From Mogibacterium sp. (GTDB lineage Bacteria; Bacillota; Clostridia; Peptostreptococcales; Anaerovoracaceae), in contig JAFWGQ010000010.1 in assembly GCA_017512365.1 (NCBI GenBank), positions 86,917-150,916 on the forward strand: a DNA stretch of 64,000 bases, given 5' to 3'. The number at the start of each line of letters is the position of its first letter. The stretch's first letter is position 1. Below, piece by piece: positions 25,701 through 34,627 of this stretch. Both the position numbers and the translations under genes were made by a program. The notes under the pieces are model-generated. The model saw only the letters and a program-made list of their open reading frames with translations. It was not told the DNA's origin and made no database searches.

Positions 25701-27278
25701 ATGAAGATAAGTGTAAACGACTGCCTTAAACTTGATGCTTTCAGAGGAAGCCGAGTGCTTGCCTGCAGCGATGGATGCTCAAGACGGGTGAGATCGGTAT
25801 CCGTTCTTGACGAGGACGATCTCGGCATGGGCGTCGAGAGAAACGGCGTCAGCGAGCAGATGGTCATCACTCACTTCTGGACCAGCAGGGACGATACGGA
25901 AGCGCAGAAGGCGGCAGTGACTGCTCTGGGCAGGAAAGGCATCAGCGCTCTTGTCGTATATCTGAACGAAAAGGGCGTTGTCAGGGTGGCGCCGGATGTG
26001 ATCCGCGCGGCCGAGGATGCGGGCCTCCCGCTCATCACCATCACGGATAACGGCAACGCCACGTATTCGATGCTTATCGAGCAGGTGCTCGACAAGATCC
26101 TCTACGGCGAGAATTACAGCGACAATATACTCAACAATTCGATCTATCATCTTCTGAACTTCGAAAAGCACAGCAGCTTTCCCGCGGCACTTCGCGAAGC
26201 GGCGATGCACAACAACTATCAGGTCGTGCTCATGACAGAGGAGTTCAATACGATACTCACTGTCGAGACGAGGCACCTGGTAAAGATCGAGGATGCAGTC
26301 CAGGCCGCCCGCAAGCTCGATGCGTTCAGCATGAACGGATTTACGCGCGTCGAGATCGAGAGCGTAGTGACATACTGGGGCTTCATCAACATAAAGGACA
26401 GCAGATACATTCTCGTCATAGTGGACAACGAGGACGAGTACTCGGCTGCCGAGATGAGCAAGCTGGCCCAGACCATAGAGCTCGCGATAGGCATGTGGAA
26501 GTACACTCCGGACAGGGATTCGAGAGCCGAATTCATAAAGTCCGCGGTAAGAGGCGACATATCCTTCTGCCATACCCTGCTCGATGAGTCGGGACTCCGC
26601 GGCATGCAGTTCACCAGCGCATTCTACATCAAGGACGCGCGCGAGGATCAGGACAGATTCCCTGAGATACTCGACAGGCACAGAAAGGAATCGGACTTCG
26701 GGCTGCTGGTCACCATCGAGGCGGACGAGATATACGGCATAGTCTATGTCGAAGGCGGACAGGAGAGAGGCATAGAGACCAAGAACGCATGTCTGGCGAT
26801 GTTCGATGAACTGAAAGCCGCGTGCAGGGACGAGAGGATATTCCATATCACGGGAATGGAGACTCTCGAGGCCTGCGTGGACGGCTTCAAGATGATAAAC
26901 AAAACGAGCAGATACATGGAGAGGGTGTTCCCTTTCAAGAGGGTCTTCTCCAAATATGAGATATCCATGATGAGCGACTGCGTATACATGCAGACCGGCT
27001 CGCAGCAGCAGAGAAAGATGTATCTGGACCTGCTGGAGCCTTTCGAAAGAGAGGTGTCGCAGAACAAGGGCAGGATGCTCATCGACACGCTGTCCACCTT
27101 CGTGCTCGACGCGGGCATGAACAGCAACAGGACGGCGGAATTCATGAACATACATAACAATACCGTGCAGTACAGGCTGAAAAAAGCCAACGAGATACTC
27201 GGAGCCGAGATGACGGCCAACCGCGTCATACCGGGGCTTACGATGGCCCTTGCTCTCAAGAGACTGGAGGAGGACTGA
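25701..27278 (+). CDS. PucR family transcriptional regulator
   Basis: This 525-residue regulator has an N-terminal PucR/XylR-type sensory domain (about 1-125), a middle GGDEF-like region without catalytic residues, and a C-terminal helix-turn-helix of the PucR_C type (NRTAEFMNIHNNTVQYRLKKANEILG, about 473-498). Family members control purine, amino-acid or polyamine use. The ligand and targets here are unknown. It starts 11 bp after ftsH and ends 1 bp before coaX, so it is probably in the same operon. Confidence 0.88.
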   Translation: MKISVNDCLKLDAFRGSRVLACSDGCSRRVRSVSVLDEDDLGMGVERNGVSEQMVITHFWTSRDDTEAQKAAVTALGRKGISALVVYLNEKGVVRVAPDVIRAAEDAGLPLITITDNGNATYSMLIEQVLDKILYGENYSDNILNNSIYHLLNFEKHSSFPAALREAAMHNNYQVVLMTEEFNTILTVETRHLVKIEDAVQAARKLDAFSMNGFTRVEIESVVTYWGFINIKDSRYILVIVDNEDEYSAAEMSKLAQTIELAIGMWKYTPDRDSRAEFIKSAVRGDISFCHTLLDESGLRGMQFTSAFYIKDAREDQDRFPEILDRHRKESDFGLLVTIEADEIYGIVYVEGGQERGIETKNACLAMFDELKAACRDERIFHITGMETLEACVDGFKMINKTSRYMERVFPFKRVFSKYEISMMSDCVYMQTGSQQQRKMYLDLLEPFEREVSQNKGRMLIDTLSTFVLDAGMNSNRTAEFMNIHNNTVQYRLKKANEILGAEMTANRVIPGLTMALALKRLEED

Positions 27279-27279
27279 C

Positions 27280-28095
27280 ATGCTGCTTGCCATAGATGTG
27301 GGCAATACCAATATCGTGCTCGGAGTGTTCGAGGGCGACAGGCTCGTCGAGAGCTGGAGGCTTGCGACGGACAACAACAGGTCCGCCGATGAGTACGGGA
27401 CCATCATTAATTCAATGTTCAACTATGCGAAGATCAGCGCCGGGGATATCGACGATGTCATCATCTCGTCGGTAGTTCCTTCCCTGCTGTTCACGCTTGA
27501 GCACATGTGCCTCAAATACTACGACAGGAATCCTGTCGTGGTCGAGCAGGGCATAAAGACAGGGATCAAGGTCAGATACGACGATCCGCGCCAGCTCGGA
27601 GCCGACCGTATCGTGAATGCGGTCGCGGCCCATACGAGGTACGGCGGCAACCTGATCATCGTCGACTTCGGAACTGCCACCACCTTCTCGTGCGTATCAT
27701 CGGAAGGGATATTCCTCGGAGGCGCGATCGCGCCGGGCATGAAGACACAGGCCGCGGCTCTTTTCGAGCACACTGCCAAGCTGCCGAACGTAGACCTCGA
27801 GATCCCGGGAAGCTTCATCGCAAGGAATACGAGCGAAGGAATGAGATCGGGCCTCGTTTTCGGTCACATGGGCTTCACCGAGCACATGATAAACGGCATG
27901 AAGAAAGAAATGTGCGATGAGCTCGGCTGCGGCCCTGAGGACATAAAAGTCGTGGCGACCGGCGGTATGGCTACCATGGTCGAAAGCGGAGTATCCTGCA
28001 TAGATGTGATCGACAGGAGACTTACGCTCGACGGACTTCAGATGATCCACGAAAAGAACAGGGGACTCAACAAGAAGAGAGTCCTGCAGGGCTGA
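27280..28095 (+). CDS. coaX: Type III pantothenate kinase
   Basis: CoaX phosphorylates pantothenate in the first step of coenzyme A synthesis. The 271-residue protein shows the ASKHA-fold motifs AIDVGNTNIVLG (4-15), GADRIVNAVAA and IIVDFGTATTFSC. GGAGGAGG lies just before the ATG at 27280; a longer in-frame reading from 27250 runs inside pucR and is rejected. Its stop codon overlaps the dusB start by one base. Confidence 0.95.
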   Translation: MLLAIDVGNTNIVLGVFEGDRLVESWRLATDNNRSADEYGTIINSMFNYAKISAGDIDDVIISSVVPSLLFTLEHMCLKYYDRNPVVVEQGIKTGIKVRYDDPRQLGADRIVNAVAAHTRYGGNLIIVDFGTATTFSCVSSEGIFLGGAIAPGMKTQAAALFEHTAKLPNVDLEIPGSFIARNTSEGMRSGLVFGHMGFTEHMINGMKKEMCDELGCGPEDIKVVATGGMATMVESGVSCIDVIDRRLTLDGLQMIHEKNRGLNKKRVLQG

Positions 28096-29054
28096 TGAAG
28101 ATAGGCGATCTGGAACTGAAGAACCCGTGGATCCTTGCTCCCATGGCGGGATTCACCGACGCCGTGATGCGGACTCTCTGCGAAGAGCAGGGCGCCGCTC
28201 TCACATATACCGAGATGGTGAGCGCCAAGGGCCTGTACTACGGCGGAAACAAGACAGGCAGACTGACTTACATACCGGAGGGCGCCGGCCCGACGGCAAT
28301 ACAGATATTCGGAAGCGAGCCCGAGGTGATGGCGTTTGCCGCGCGCGAGCTCGATCCTCTCCCGAACAGGGTGCTCGACATCAACATGGGATGCCCTGTG
28401 CCGAAGGTAGTGCGCTCGGGCGACGGATCTGCTCTGATGAGGGATCCGGACCTCGTGTACGAAATAGTGAAGGCGACAGCTGCCGCAAGCTCGAAGCCTT
28501 TGACGGTCAAGATAAGAAAGGGCTTCACCGAAGATGAGGCCAACGCCCCTGAGGTCGCAAGGGCGGCAGAGGCGGGAGGCTGCGCTGCGGTAGCGGTCCA
28601 CGGCAGGACGCGCGGACAGTACTACGGCGGCACCGTCGACAGGGACATCATAAGAAAGGTGAAGGAAGCCGTGTCCGTACCGGTGATAGCAAGCGGCGAT
28701 GTAACCACGGCGGAGGAGGGCATGAGCATGCTCTCTGCGACAGGCTGCGACATGGTCATGATAGGACGCGGCGCGCTCGGCAATCCGTGGATATTCAGGG
28801 ACCTGTGCTGCGCGTACAGAGGAGAGCCCGTTCCGCCCGCTCCGGCGCCTGATGAGAGAAAAGCCATGATGATAAGGCATCTTGAGATGCTGTGCGATCT
28901 GAAGGGCGAGGACACCGGGGTCAGGGAATTCAGAAAGTACATACCGCGCTATACGAAGGGCATGCCGGGAGCGGCGGCTCTGAGAAGGAGCGCCAACGAC
29001 ATGACCACACTCGGAGAGATGACCCGGGCGATAAGAGAAAACATAAGTGGATAG
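28095..29054 (+). CDS. dusB: tRNA-dihydrouridine synthase (DusB family)
   Basis: A 319-residue flavoprotein that reduces uridines in the tRNA D loop. The TIM-barrel motifs are intact: LAPMAGFTDAVMR (14-26), NMGCPVPKVVRSGDGSALM with the catalytic cysteine at about 99, VAVHGRTRGQYY and GRGALGNPW. It follows coaX with a one-base overlap, and its 3' end overlaps the lipoprotein gene by 8 bp. Co-transcription from pucR onward is likely. Confidence 0.95.
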   Translation: MKIGDLELKNPWILAPMAGFTDAVMRTLCEEQGAALTYTEMVSAKGLYYGGNKTGRLTYIPEGAGPTAIQIFGSEPEVMAFAARELDPLPNRVLDINMGCPVPKVVRSGDGSALMRDPDLVYEIVKATAAASSKPLTVKIRKGFTEDEANAPEVARAAEAGGCAAVAVHGRTRGQYYGGTVDRDIIRKVKEAVSVPVIASGDVTTAEEGMSMLSATGCDMVMIGRGALGNPWIFRDLCCAYRGEPVPPAPAPDERKAMMIRHLEMLCDLKGEDTGVREFRKYIPRYTKGMPGAAALRRSANDMTTLGEMTRAIRENISG

Positions 29055-30474
29055 GAAAAGAAGAGTAAAAAGATCATATCTCAGAACGGCCCTGCTGGCT
29101 GCTGTCGCTGCCGGCATGGTCTTTGCTTTGTGCGGCTGTACCACATACAACAGCTTCAGGCAGACGTATATCACCGGATCGGATCCCGATAAGCAGTCGG
29201 TCCCGACGATAACGATAGGCGTCATAGAGCCGCAGACCGGCAGATATGCAGACAAGGGAAAGTCTGAACTGAAGGGCATCGAACTGGCCAACAGCATCTA
29301 CAATAACGTGGACGGATACAAAGTGGAGCTCGTAAAGATCGACACGCAGTCATCCGTAAGCGCCACGAACACCGCGATCCAGGGCCTTCTGGAGATGAAT
29401 CCTGTCGCGATCATAGGAACTGCAGGAGACGCCTCGTCGCTTGCGATCTCAGACTATGTCGATGAAGCCGGGGTGCCGGCGATCACTCCGTCGGCCACTA
29501 ATCCTCTGATCACACAGGGCAGTCATTACTACTTCAGGGCCTGCATGACCGATTCGCAGATGGGCGAAGGACTTGCCGAATACGCATGCAAAAAGCTGGG
29601 AGCGAAAGGCATAGGCGTGATCACTGTAAAGAACGACACGAGCACTTCGGCGCTGCTCGACGGATTCTATGACAGGATAAAGGAACTCAGAGGCAAGAGA
29701 GACAGGACCGTCAAAACAAAGACGGAGATACAGCCTGAAGAGAAAGAGATGAAGGACGCCCTCAGGCAGGTCAGATCCTCCGGAGCCGATGTATGCTTCG
29801 TCTCCATGGGACCTGAGGAGATGGACACGTTCTTTGCCCTGGCCGAAAAAATGAAAATGACGGATGTGACATATCTGGGCACAAGGAACTGGGGAGATGC
29901 AGCCTTCGTCTCGATGATGAAGAAACACAAGAAAATAAAAGTGGTTTTCCCGTATGAATCCGTGCTTTCAAAGACTGACGACACATCGGATACAGCGACC
30001 GAAGAGGCTCAGAGATTCCAGATCGAATACGCCAACAGATACGGGGTGGATGATGTTCCGACCGACAACGCGGCGCTCGGATATGATTCGTATCTGCTGG
30101 TCATAAACGCCATACACAACTCAAAGGTGATCAACGCCATGAACAGCGACGACCCTCCGGAGATCAGCCAGATCAGAGCCGAGGTCAGGAACGCGCTGCG
30201 CGGGATCAGGGACCTGAAGTGCGCCACGGGCGTATTCAACTTCGACGATACGGGCAATGTTGTAAGAGCGGTGACGCTTTCGACCATCAAGGGGGGCAAG
30301 CCGGTCACGGAGTATGTGACGGCGGGCGAGACCGAGGCGAGAAAGCTCGAAGACATAGAGGACGCGGAGAGCGGGAACGCTGACAGCGAAAAACGGTCTC
30401 CGGCCGGGAACGAAGATAACAGAGGAAACTCCGAGGATACGGAAAATACGGAAGACAGCGGGGAAGAAGGATAA
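29047..30474 (+). CDS. Type 1 periplasmic-binding-fold lipoprotein (branched-chain amino acid type)
   Basis: The protein has 475 residues with a lipoprotein signal peptide and lipobox FALCGC (cleavage before about C30). Residues 50-430 form a Peripla_BP_6/LivJ-like ligand-binding domain (TIGVIEPQTGRYADKGKSEL, then GTAGDASSLAISDYVDEAGVP). A Glu/Asp/Asn-rich tail of about 45 residues ends the protein. No permease or ATPase genes adjoin it, so it is either an orphan binding protein or a receptor. It starts with GTG inside the end of dusB. Confidence 0.85.
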   Translation: MDRKRRVKRSYLRTALLAAVAAGMVFALCGCTTYNSFRQTYITGSDPDKQSVPTITIGVIEPQTGRYADKGKSELKGIELANSIYNNVDGYKVELVKIDTQSSVSATNTAIQGLLEMNPVAIIGTAGDASSLAISDYVDEAGVPAITPSATNPLITQGSHYYFRACMTDSQMGEGLAEYACKKLGAKGIGVITVKNDTSTSALLDGFYDRIKELRGKRDRTVKTKTEIQPEEKEMKDALRQVRSSGADVCFVSMGPEEMDTFFALAEKMKMTDVTYLGTRNWGDAAFVSMMKKHKKIKVVFPYESVLSKTDDTSDTATEEAQRFQIEYANRYGVDDVPTDNAALGYDSYLLVINAIHNSKVINAMNSDDPPEISQIRAEVRNALRGIRDLKCATGVFNFDDTGNVVRAVTLSTIKGGKPVTEYVTAGETEARKLEDIEDAESGNADSEKRSPAGNEDNRGNSEDTENTEDSGEEG

Positions 30475-30479
30475 GACTG

Positions 30480-31910
30480 ATGGGATATTCAGAAAGGCTT
30501 GATTCATACAGGGAAGACATGATCAGGACTCTCGGCGAGTCCGTCAGCTGCCAGAGCGTGAACTCCGACGCTGTCAGGACGGCCGACGGGGAGATATATC
30601 CTTTCGGCAAGGGCGTCCAGGACGCTCTCGAGCACATGCTCAGGACAGGAAGAGAGCTCGGGTTCGAGACGCATAACGACGATAACTACGCCGGTCATAT
30701 AGAGTACAGATCGGCAGAAGGCAGCGAAGGGTACTTCTGCATCGCAGGTCATCTGGATGTAGTGCCGGTCGGCACGGGCTGGACAAACGACCCGTTCACC
30801 ATGACCGAAAAGGACGGCTTTCTTTACGGCAGGGGCACATCCGATGACAAGGGACCCGTGGTCGCCGTGCTTTACGCGCTCAAGGCTCTGAAGGAAGAAG
30901 GCATCGTGCCTCATAAGGATATCAGGATAGTCCTCGGCCTGGATGAAGAGACCGGATCCGTAAGCATCGAACACTATCTGGAGAACTTCGGAAAGCCGTC
31001 GGCAGGCTTTACTCCGGACGCGGATTTTCCGGTGGTGAACGGAGAGATGGGCATACTGGTATTCGACTTTGCCCAGAAGTTCACATCAAAGCCGGCAAAG
31101 GACGAGCTGAGGCTCACAAAGCTCGAGGGCGGCACGGCTCCGAACGCTGTGCCCGCAAGCGCAAGGGCTGTCATATCCGGCAATAAAGAGCAGTACGGGC
31201 TGATCACGGACAGGGCGAGGCTCTACTCCGAAGAGACGGGTCACATCATAAGGACGAGAAAGCAGGGCAGCGCGCTCGTCGTGGAAACGGAAGGCGCCGC
31301 CGCCCACGGAGCGCATCCGGAGCTCGGACTCAATGCCGTCAGCATACTCATGGAGTTCCTCGGCAGGATAGGGTTTGCCGGCGAAGAGCTCAATGACTTC
31401 ATTGCGTTCTACAACGATCATATCGGCTTCGATCTTCACGGAGAAAGGATGGGCTGCTTCTTTGAGGACGAACCGTCGGGGCCATTGATTTTTAACGTCG
31501 GAATGGCTAATATTAATGAAGAACTCGCGACGGTCACAGTCAACATACGCTATCCGGTAAGCTGTACGGATGATCAGGTTATGGGAGCCATTGAGGAAAC
31601 GCTCGGATCCGGCAGGGTCGGCGTCGTCGGAAGGATGGTCCACGAACCTGTCTACGTGGAGCCTGACGATCCGGTTGTCGTGACGATGATGGAAGCCTAC
31701 AGGAATGCTACAGGCGACTTCGAATCGAAGCCGTTTACCACGGGCGGAGGCACGTACGCCAAGGCGGTAGGCAATATCATCGCGTTCGGAGCGCTGTTCC
31801 CGTACGAGGAAAGCACGATGCACAAGGCAGACGAAAGACTCAGCATAGAGTCATTCATGAAGATGGCTCACATCTACGCTGATGTCATTTTCGGCATCTG
31901 CTGCGCATAG
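30480..31910 (+). CDS. pepV: M20 family dipeptidase (PepV/Sapep)
   Basis: A 476-residue di-zinc peptidase that cleaves dipeptides in the cytoplasm. The metal and catalytic motifs are GHLDVVPVGTGW (about 90), GRGTSDDKGP (about 120), the catalytic LDEETGS (about 157) and TTGGGTYAKA late in the sequence. The dimerisation lid domain lies between about 190 and 370. It begins 5 bp after the lipoprotein gene, so amino-acid or peptide scavenging may be a shared theme. Confidence 0.92.
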   Translation: MGYSERLDSYREDMIRTLGESVSCQSVNSDAVRTADGEIYPFGKGVQDALEHMLRTGRELGFETHNDDNYAGHIEYRSAEGSEGYFCIAGHLDVVPVGTGWTNDPFTMTEKDGFLYGRGTSDDKGPVVAVLYALKALKEEGIVPHKDIRIVLGLDEETGSVSIEHYLENFGKPSAGFTPDADFPVVNGEMGILVFDFAQKFTSKPAKDELRLTKLEGGTAPNAVPASARAVISGNKEQYGLITDRARLYSEETGHIIRTRKQGSALVVETEGAAAHGAHPELGLNAVSILMEFLGRIGFAGEELNDFIAFYNDHIGFDLHGERMGCFFEDEPSGPLIFNVGMANINEELATVTVNIRYPVSCTDDQVMGAIEETLGSGRVGVVGRMVHEPVYVEPDDPVVVTMMEAYRNATGDFESKPFTTGGGTYAKAVGNIIAFGALFPYEESTMHKADERLSIESFMKMAHIYADVIFGICCA

Positions 31911-31934
31911 ACCGTTACTGCTCAATAGAATAAT

Positions 31935-32055
31935 CTGTTTCAGGGCGTGGTGAAAGTCCACACCGGCGGTGACAGCGAAAGCTCAAGTCCGCGAGCCGAG
32001 AGGCTGAACCGGTGAGAATCCGGTACCGACGGTATAGTCCGGATGAAAGAAACAT
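31935..32055 (+). promoter_or_regulatory. FMN riboswitch (RFN element)
   Basis: The conserved RFN segments occur in order: AGGGCGTGGTGAAAGTCC, ACCGGCGGT, AGTCCGCGAGCC, CCGGTGAGAATCCGGT, ACCGACGGTATAGTCCGGATG. The flanking CTGTTTC and GAAAC ends close the P1 helix. It precedes ribU, so riboflavin uptake is shut off when FMN is abundant. A following hairpin (AATGGCC with GGCCATT, about 32078-32107) is probably part of the expression platform; it lacks a clear T-run, so initiation control is as likely as termination. Confidence 0.96.
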
Positions 32056-32159
32056 GACATTGCAAAAGACTTGTGATGAATGGCCTTGAATGACTTCAGG
32101 GCCATTATTGATGCCTGACAGATTCCATCCGTTCATGATACAAGAAGGAGGAATATGTT

Positions 32160-32741
32160 ATGAACAACGAAAAGAACAACACTGCCAAGATCGCGAGACT
32201 GGCCATGATGACGGCTGTATCCGCGGTACTGCTCCTGCTCATCAGGATACCTTTCCCGCCGGCGCCTTTCCTGGTGTATGATCCGGCCGATGTGCCGATC
32301 TATATCACGGCGTTCGCGTACGGACCTGTCGAAGGACTGATAGTTACGCTGATAGTATGTCTGATCCAGGCGTTCGGACTCGGAGGGGACGGGCTCTACG
32401 GATTTCTGATGCACTTCGTGGCTACCGGCATAGTTGCCGTGATCATCGGAATGATATACCGCCGCAACAAGACCAAGAAGACGGCGGTAAAGGCTCTCGT
32501 GACAGGAGTGATCGTCACGGTCGTCGTGATGTGCATCATGAACATCATAGTGACGCCGGTCTACATGGGAGCTCCGAGGGAAGCGGTCATCGCGATGATA
32601 CCTACGGTCATCATCCCGTTCAACCTTCTTAAGGCAGGCCTCAACGCGGTTTTCACATTCCTGCTTTACAAGAGGATATCCGGTCTGCTGCACGGAAGTG
32701 GCAGGACCGTAAGGGCAGAAGAAACAAAAGAGCTTGAATAA
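32160..32741 (+). CDS. ribU: Riboflavin-specific ECF transporter S component
   Basis: A 193-residue substrate-binding membrane subunit with about six helices. The motif LVYDPADVPIYITAFAYGP and the FMN riboswitch upstream identify it as RibU rather than another ECF S component. It works with the shared EcfA/A'/T energising module, which is not in the window. AAGGAGGA precedes the ATG. The tsaE gene begins inside its last codons. Confidence 0.93.
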   Translation: MNNEKNNTAKIARLAMMTAVSAVLLLLIRIPFPPAPFLVYDPADVPIYITAFAYGPVEGLIVTLIVCLIQAFGLGGDGLYGFLMHFVATGIVAVIIGMIYRRNKTKKTAVKALVTGVIVTVVVMCIMNIIVTPVYMGAPREAVIAMIPTVIIPFNLLKAGLNAVFTFLLYKRISGLLHGSGRTVRAEETKELE

Positions 32742-33165
32742 AATAAGACACAGGACTGAAAAACTGAAATCCGAAGCCGACACGCGCGCACTGGGCCTTG
32801 AGATCGCAGACGCTCTTGAGCCCGGTGATGTCGTGGCTCTTATCGGGGACCTCGGCACGGGCAAGACCGCGCTGACCAGATACATCGCCGAGGGGCTGGG
32901 CGTAAAAGAGGAGATCAGCAGTCCGACCTTCACCATAATCAGGGAGTACAGAAGCGGCAGGCTGCCGCTTTACCACTTCGACGTGTACAGGCTCGGAAGC
33001 GGAGACGAACTGCTCGACATAGGGGCTGAGGACATGCTCGACGGAGACGGGGTCTGCGTCATAGAGTGGGCGGACATAGCCGCCGACGTGCTGCCGGAGG
33101 ATTCACTCATCGTGAGCCTCAGCTACGGCGGCAGCGAGAACGAAAGGACTGCAGAGATCTACTGA
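32734..33165 (+). CDS. tsaE: tRNA t6A37 synthesis ATPase TsaE
   Basis: The protein has 143 residues with Walker A GDLGTGKTALTRYIAEGLG (about 40-58), the SPTFTIIREY switch and a Walker B-like VIEWAD. TsaE is the ATPase of the TsaB-TsaD-TsaE complex that makes N6-threonylcarbamoyl adenosine in ANN-decoding tRNAs. It starts with TTG and overlaps ribU by 8 bp, so the tsa genes may be partly controlled by the riboswitch. tsaB follows after 5 bp. Confidence 0.93.
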   Translation: MNKIRHRTEKLKSEADTRALGLEIADALEPGDVVALIGDLGTGKTALTRYIAEGLGVKEEISSPTFTIIREYRSGRLPLYHFDVYRLGSGDELLDIGAEDMLDGDGVCVIEWADIAADVLPEDSLIVSLSYGGSENERTAEIY

Positions 33166-33170
33166 AGCAC

Positions 33171-33938
33171 ATGAAGATACTGGCGCTTGAGACTACAGGG
33201 AGATACGGATCGGCCGCCGTCATCGATGATGACGGCAGGATTTGGCATGCCTCATCGACCGAGGAGATGAACCATCTCAGAGGAATGATATCCCTCATCG
33301 ACGAAGCGGTCACAAAAGCCGGGATCGGCAAAGACGATCTCACGCACATGGCAGCCTCCGTCGGTCCGGGATCCTTTACCGGCATAAGGATAGGCGTCAC
33401 CACGGCGCGGACGATGGCACAGATGCTCGGCCTTCCGTGCATCGGGGTATCATCGACGGAGGCTCTTGCAAAAGGAGCTCTTGCGGATGCCGTGTCCGCA
33501 GGGGCGCGGCTTATCGTACCGGTCATCAACGCCAGAAGGCACCAGACATACGCTGCGGTCTTCGAGGCAGACCGTGAGGCGGAGTCTCTCGTGCCCGTGC
33601 TCGAAGAAAAGCAGTACATGATAGAAGAGCTGCTCGAAGAGCTCAGGGCGCGTCTCGGGGAGCACGACGGGGCAGCTGTGTATTTCACGGGCGACGGCAT
33701 AGACGCGTACGGCGGGATAATAGAGGGGGCTCTGCCGGAAGGCTCGTTCATGTTCGCAGCCGGAGACAAAAGATATCAGAGCGCCGGCCCGGTCTCGGAG
33801 ATCGCGCTGGAAAAGGCAAGGGCCGGAGAGACCGTTGGATACGACGGGCTGATGCCCGAGTACATGAGGCTTGCCGAGGCTGAGCAGAAACTCAGGGCCG
33901 GCACGCTGAGCGACAGGATCAGAACGGCAAAGGTGTAG
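33171..33938 (+). CDS. tsaB: tRNA t6A37 synthesis scaffold TsaB
   Basis: A 255-residue ASKHA-fold paralogue of TsaD that opens ILALETTGRYGSAAV and has SVGPGSFTGIRIGVTTAR at about 62-79. It dimerises with TsaD to form the t6A synthase core. The ATG at 33171 begins directly at the first strand; a longer in-frame reading from 33066 overlaps tsaE and is rejected. rimI follows after 10 bp. Confidence 0.94.
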   Translation: MKILALETTGRYGSAAVIDDDGRIWHASSTEEMNHLRGMISLIDEAVTKAGIGKDDLTHMAASVGPGSFTGIRIGVTTARTMAQMLGLPCIGVSSTEALAKGALADAVSAGARLIVPVINARRHQTYAAVFEADREAESLVPVLEEKQYMIEELLEELRARLGEHDGAAVYFTGDGIDAYGGIIEGALPEGSFMFAAGDKRYQSAGPVSEIALEKARAGETVGYDGLMPEYMRLAEAEQKLRAGTLSDRIRTAKV

Positions 33939-33948
33939 AGGCGCGGTC

Positions 33949-34422
33949 ATGGGAACGAACATAAGGCAGGCAAAACTCTATGATGTGCCGGCGATCTCCC
34001 GGATAGAGCAGGAATCCTTCGACTCTCCGTGGAGCGCCGATGAGATAACAAAGGACGTCATGTCGAAGGACGGCAGCATTTACGTGGCTGTCATCGAGTC
34101 TGACGGGGAGAAGGCCGGATATGCAGAGATGAGGACGGTCGCGGGCGAGGCCCAGATCTACAATATCGTCATCGACAGGACCTTCAGGGGGAAGGGCCTC
34201 GGCGAGATGCTGCTGAGGCATCTGATCGACAAGGCGAAGGAGACCGGCTGCAGTCTCGTGACTCTTGAAGTAAGAGGCGGGAACGAGGCTGCGATGGAGC
34301 TTTATCACAAGCTCGGCTTCAAAGAGGTAGGCCGCCGCAAAGGATATTACATAAAAGGCGGCGAGGACGCGGTCCTCATGGATCTCGCGCTGGGAGGATT
34401 CGAAATAACAGTAGAGGTATAG
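33949..34422 (+). CDS. rimI: Ribosomal protein S18 alanine N-acetyltransferase
   Basis: This 157-residue GNAT enzyme has the acetyl-CoA motif RTFRGKGLGEMLLRHL (about 82-97) and the late GRRKGYY motif. RimI acetylates the N-terminal alanine of ribosomal protein S18. It belongs to the usual tsaE-tsaB-rimI-tsaD cluster. Here its stop touches a 198-bp non-coding element that separates it from tsaD. Confidence 0.92.
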   Translation: MGTNIRQAKLYDVPAISRIEQESFDSPWSADEITKDVMSKDGSIYVAVIESDGEKAGYAEMRTVAGEAQIYNIVIDRTFRGKGLGEMLLRHLIDKAKETGCSLVTLEVRGGNEAAMELYHKLGFKEVGRRKGYYIKGGEDAVLMDLALGGFEITVEV

Positions 34423-34619
34423 TCATCGCGATCATATGCTCGCCTCGCAGCGCTCGGATCTGCCATTGCAGCCGCAGTTGTTTGCGAGCGCGGGGAGTTT
34501 TCGCCGTCGCACTGGGTACCGGGACTCCGTCTCAAACATCCGGCCGCTTCGCTTCACGCCTTTGGTGCAGCTGCCGGGATCCTCGCGCGACGCTCATCTC
34601 GCACAATGACCGCGATGAC
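34422..34619. mobile_element. 198-bp element with terminal inverted repeats inside the tsa operon
   Basis: This stretch begins at the last base of the rimI stop and ends 8 bp before tsaD. Its ends are a 13-bp imperfect inverted repeat: GTCATCGCGATCA at 34422-34434 and TGACCGCGATGAC at 34607-34619 (12 of 13 pair). No coding frame is supported, and its GC-rich, palindrome-rich texture differs from neighbouring genes. A miniature inverted-repeat transposable element or a structured RNA is possible. No target-site duplication can be demonstrated. Confidence 0.45.
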
Positions 34620-34627
34620 AAAACACA

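Noticed and set aside
32078-32107. Intrinsic terminator as the FMN riboswitch platform
   Set aside because: The hairpin is real but no T-run follows it, so a transcription terminator is not claimed.
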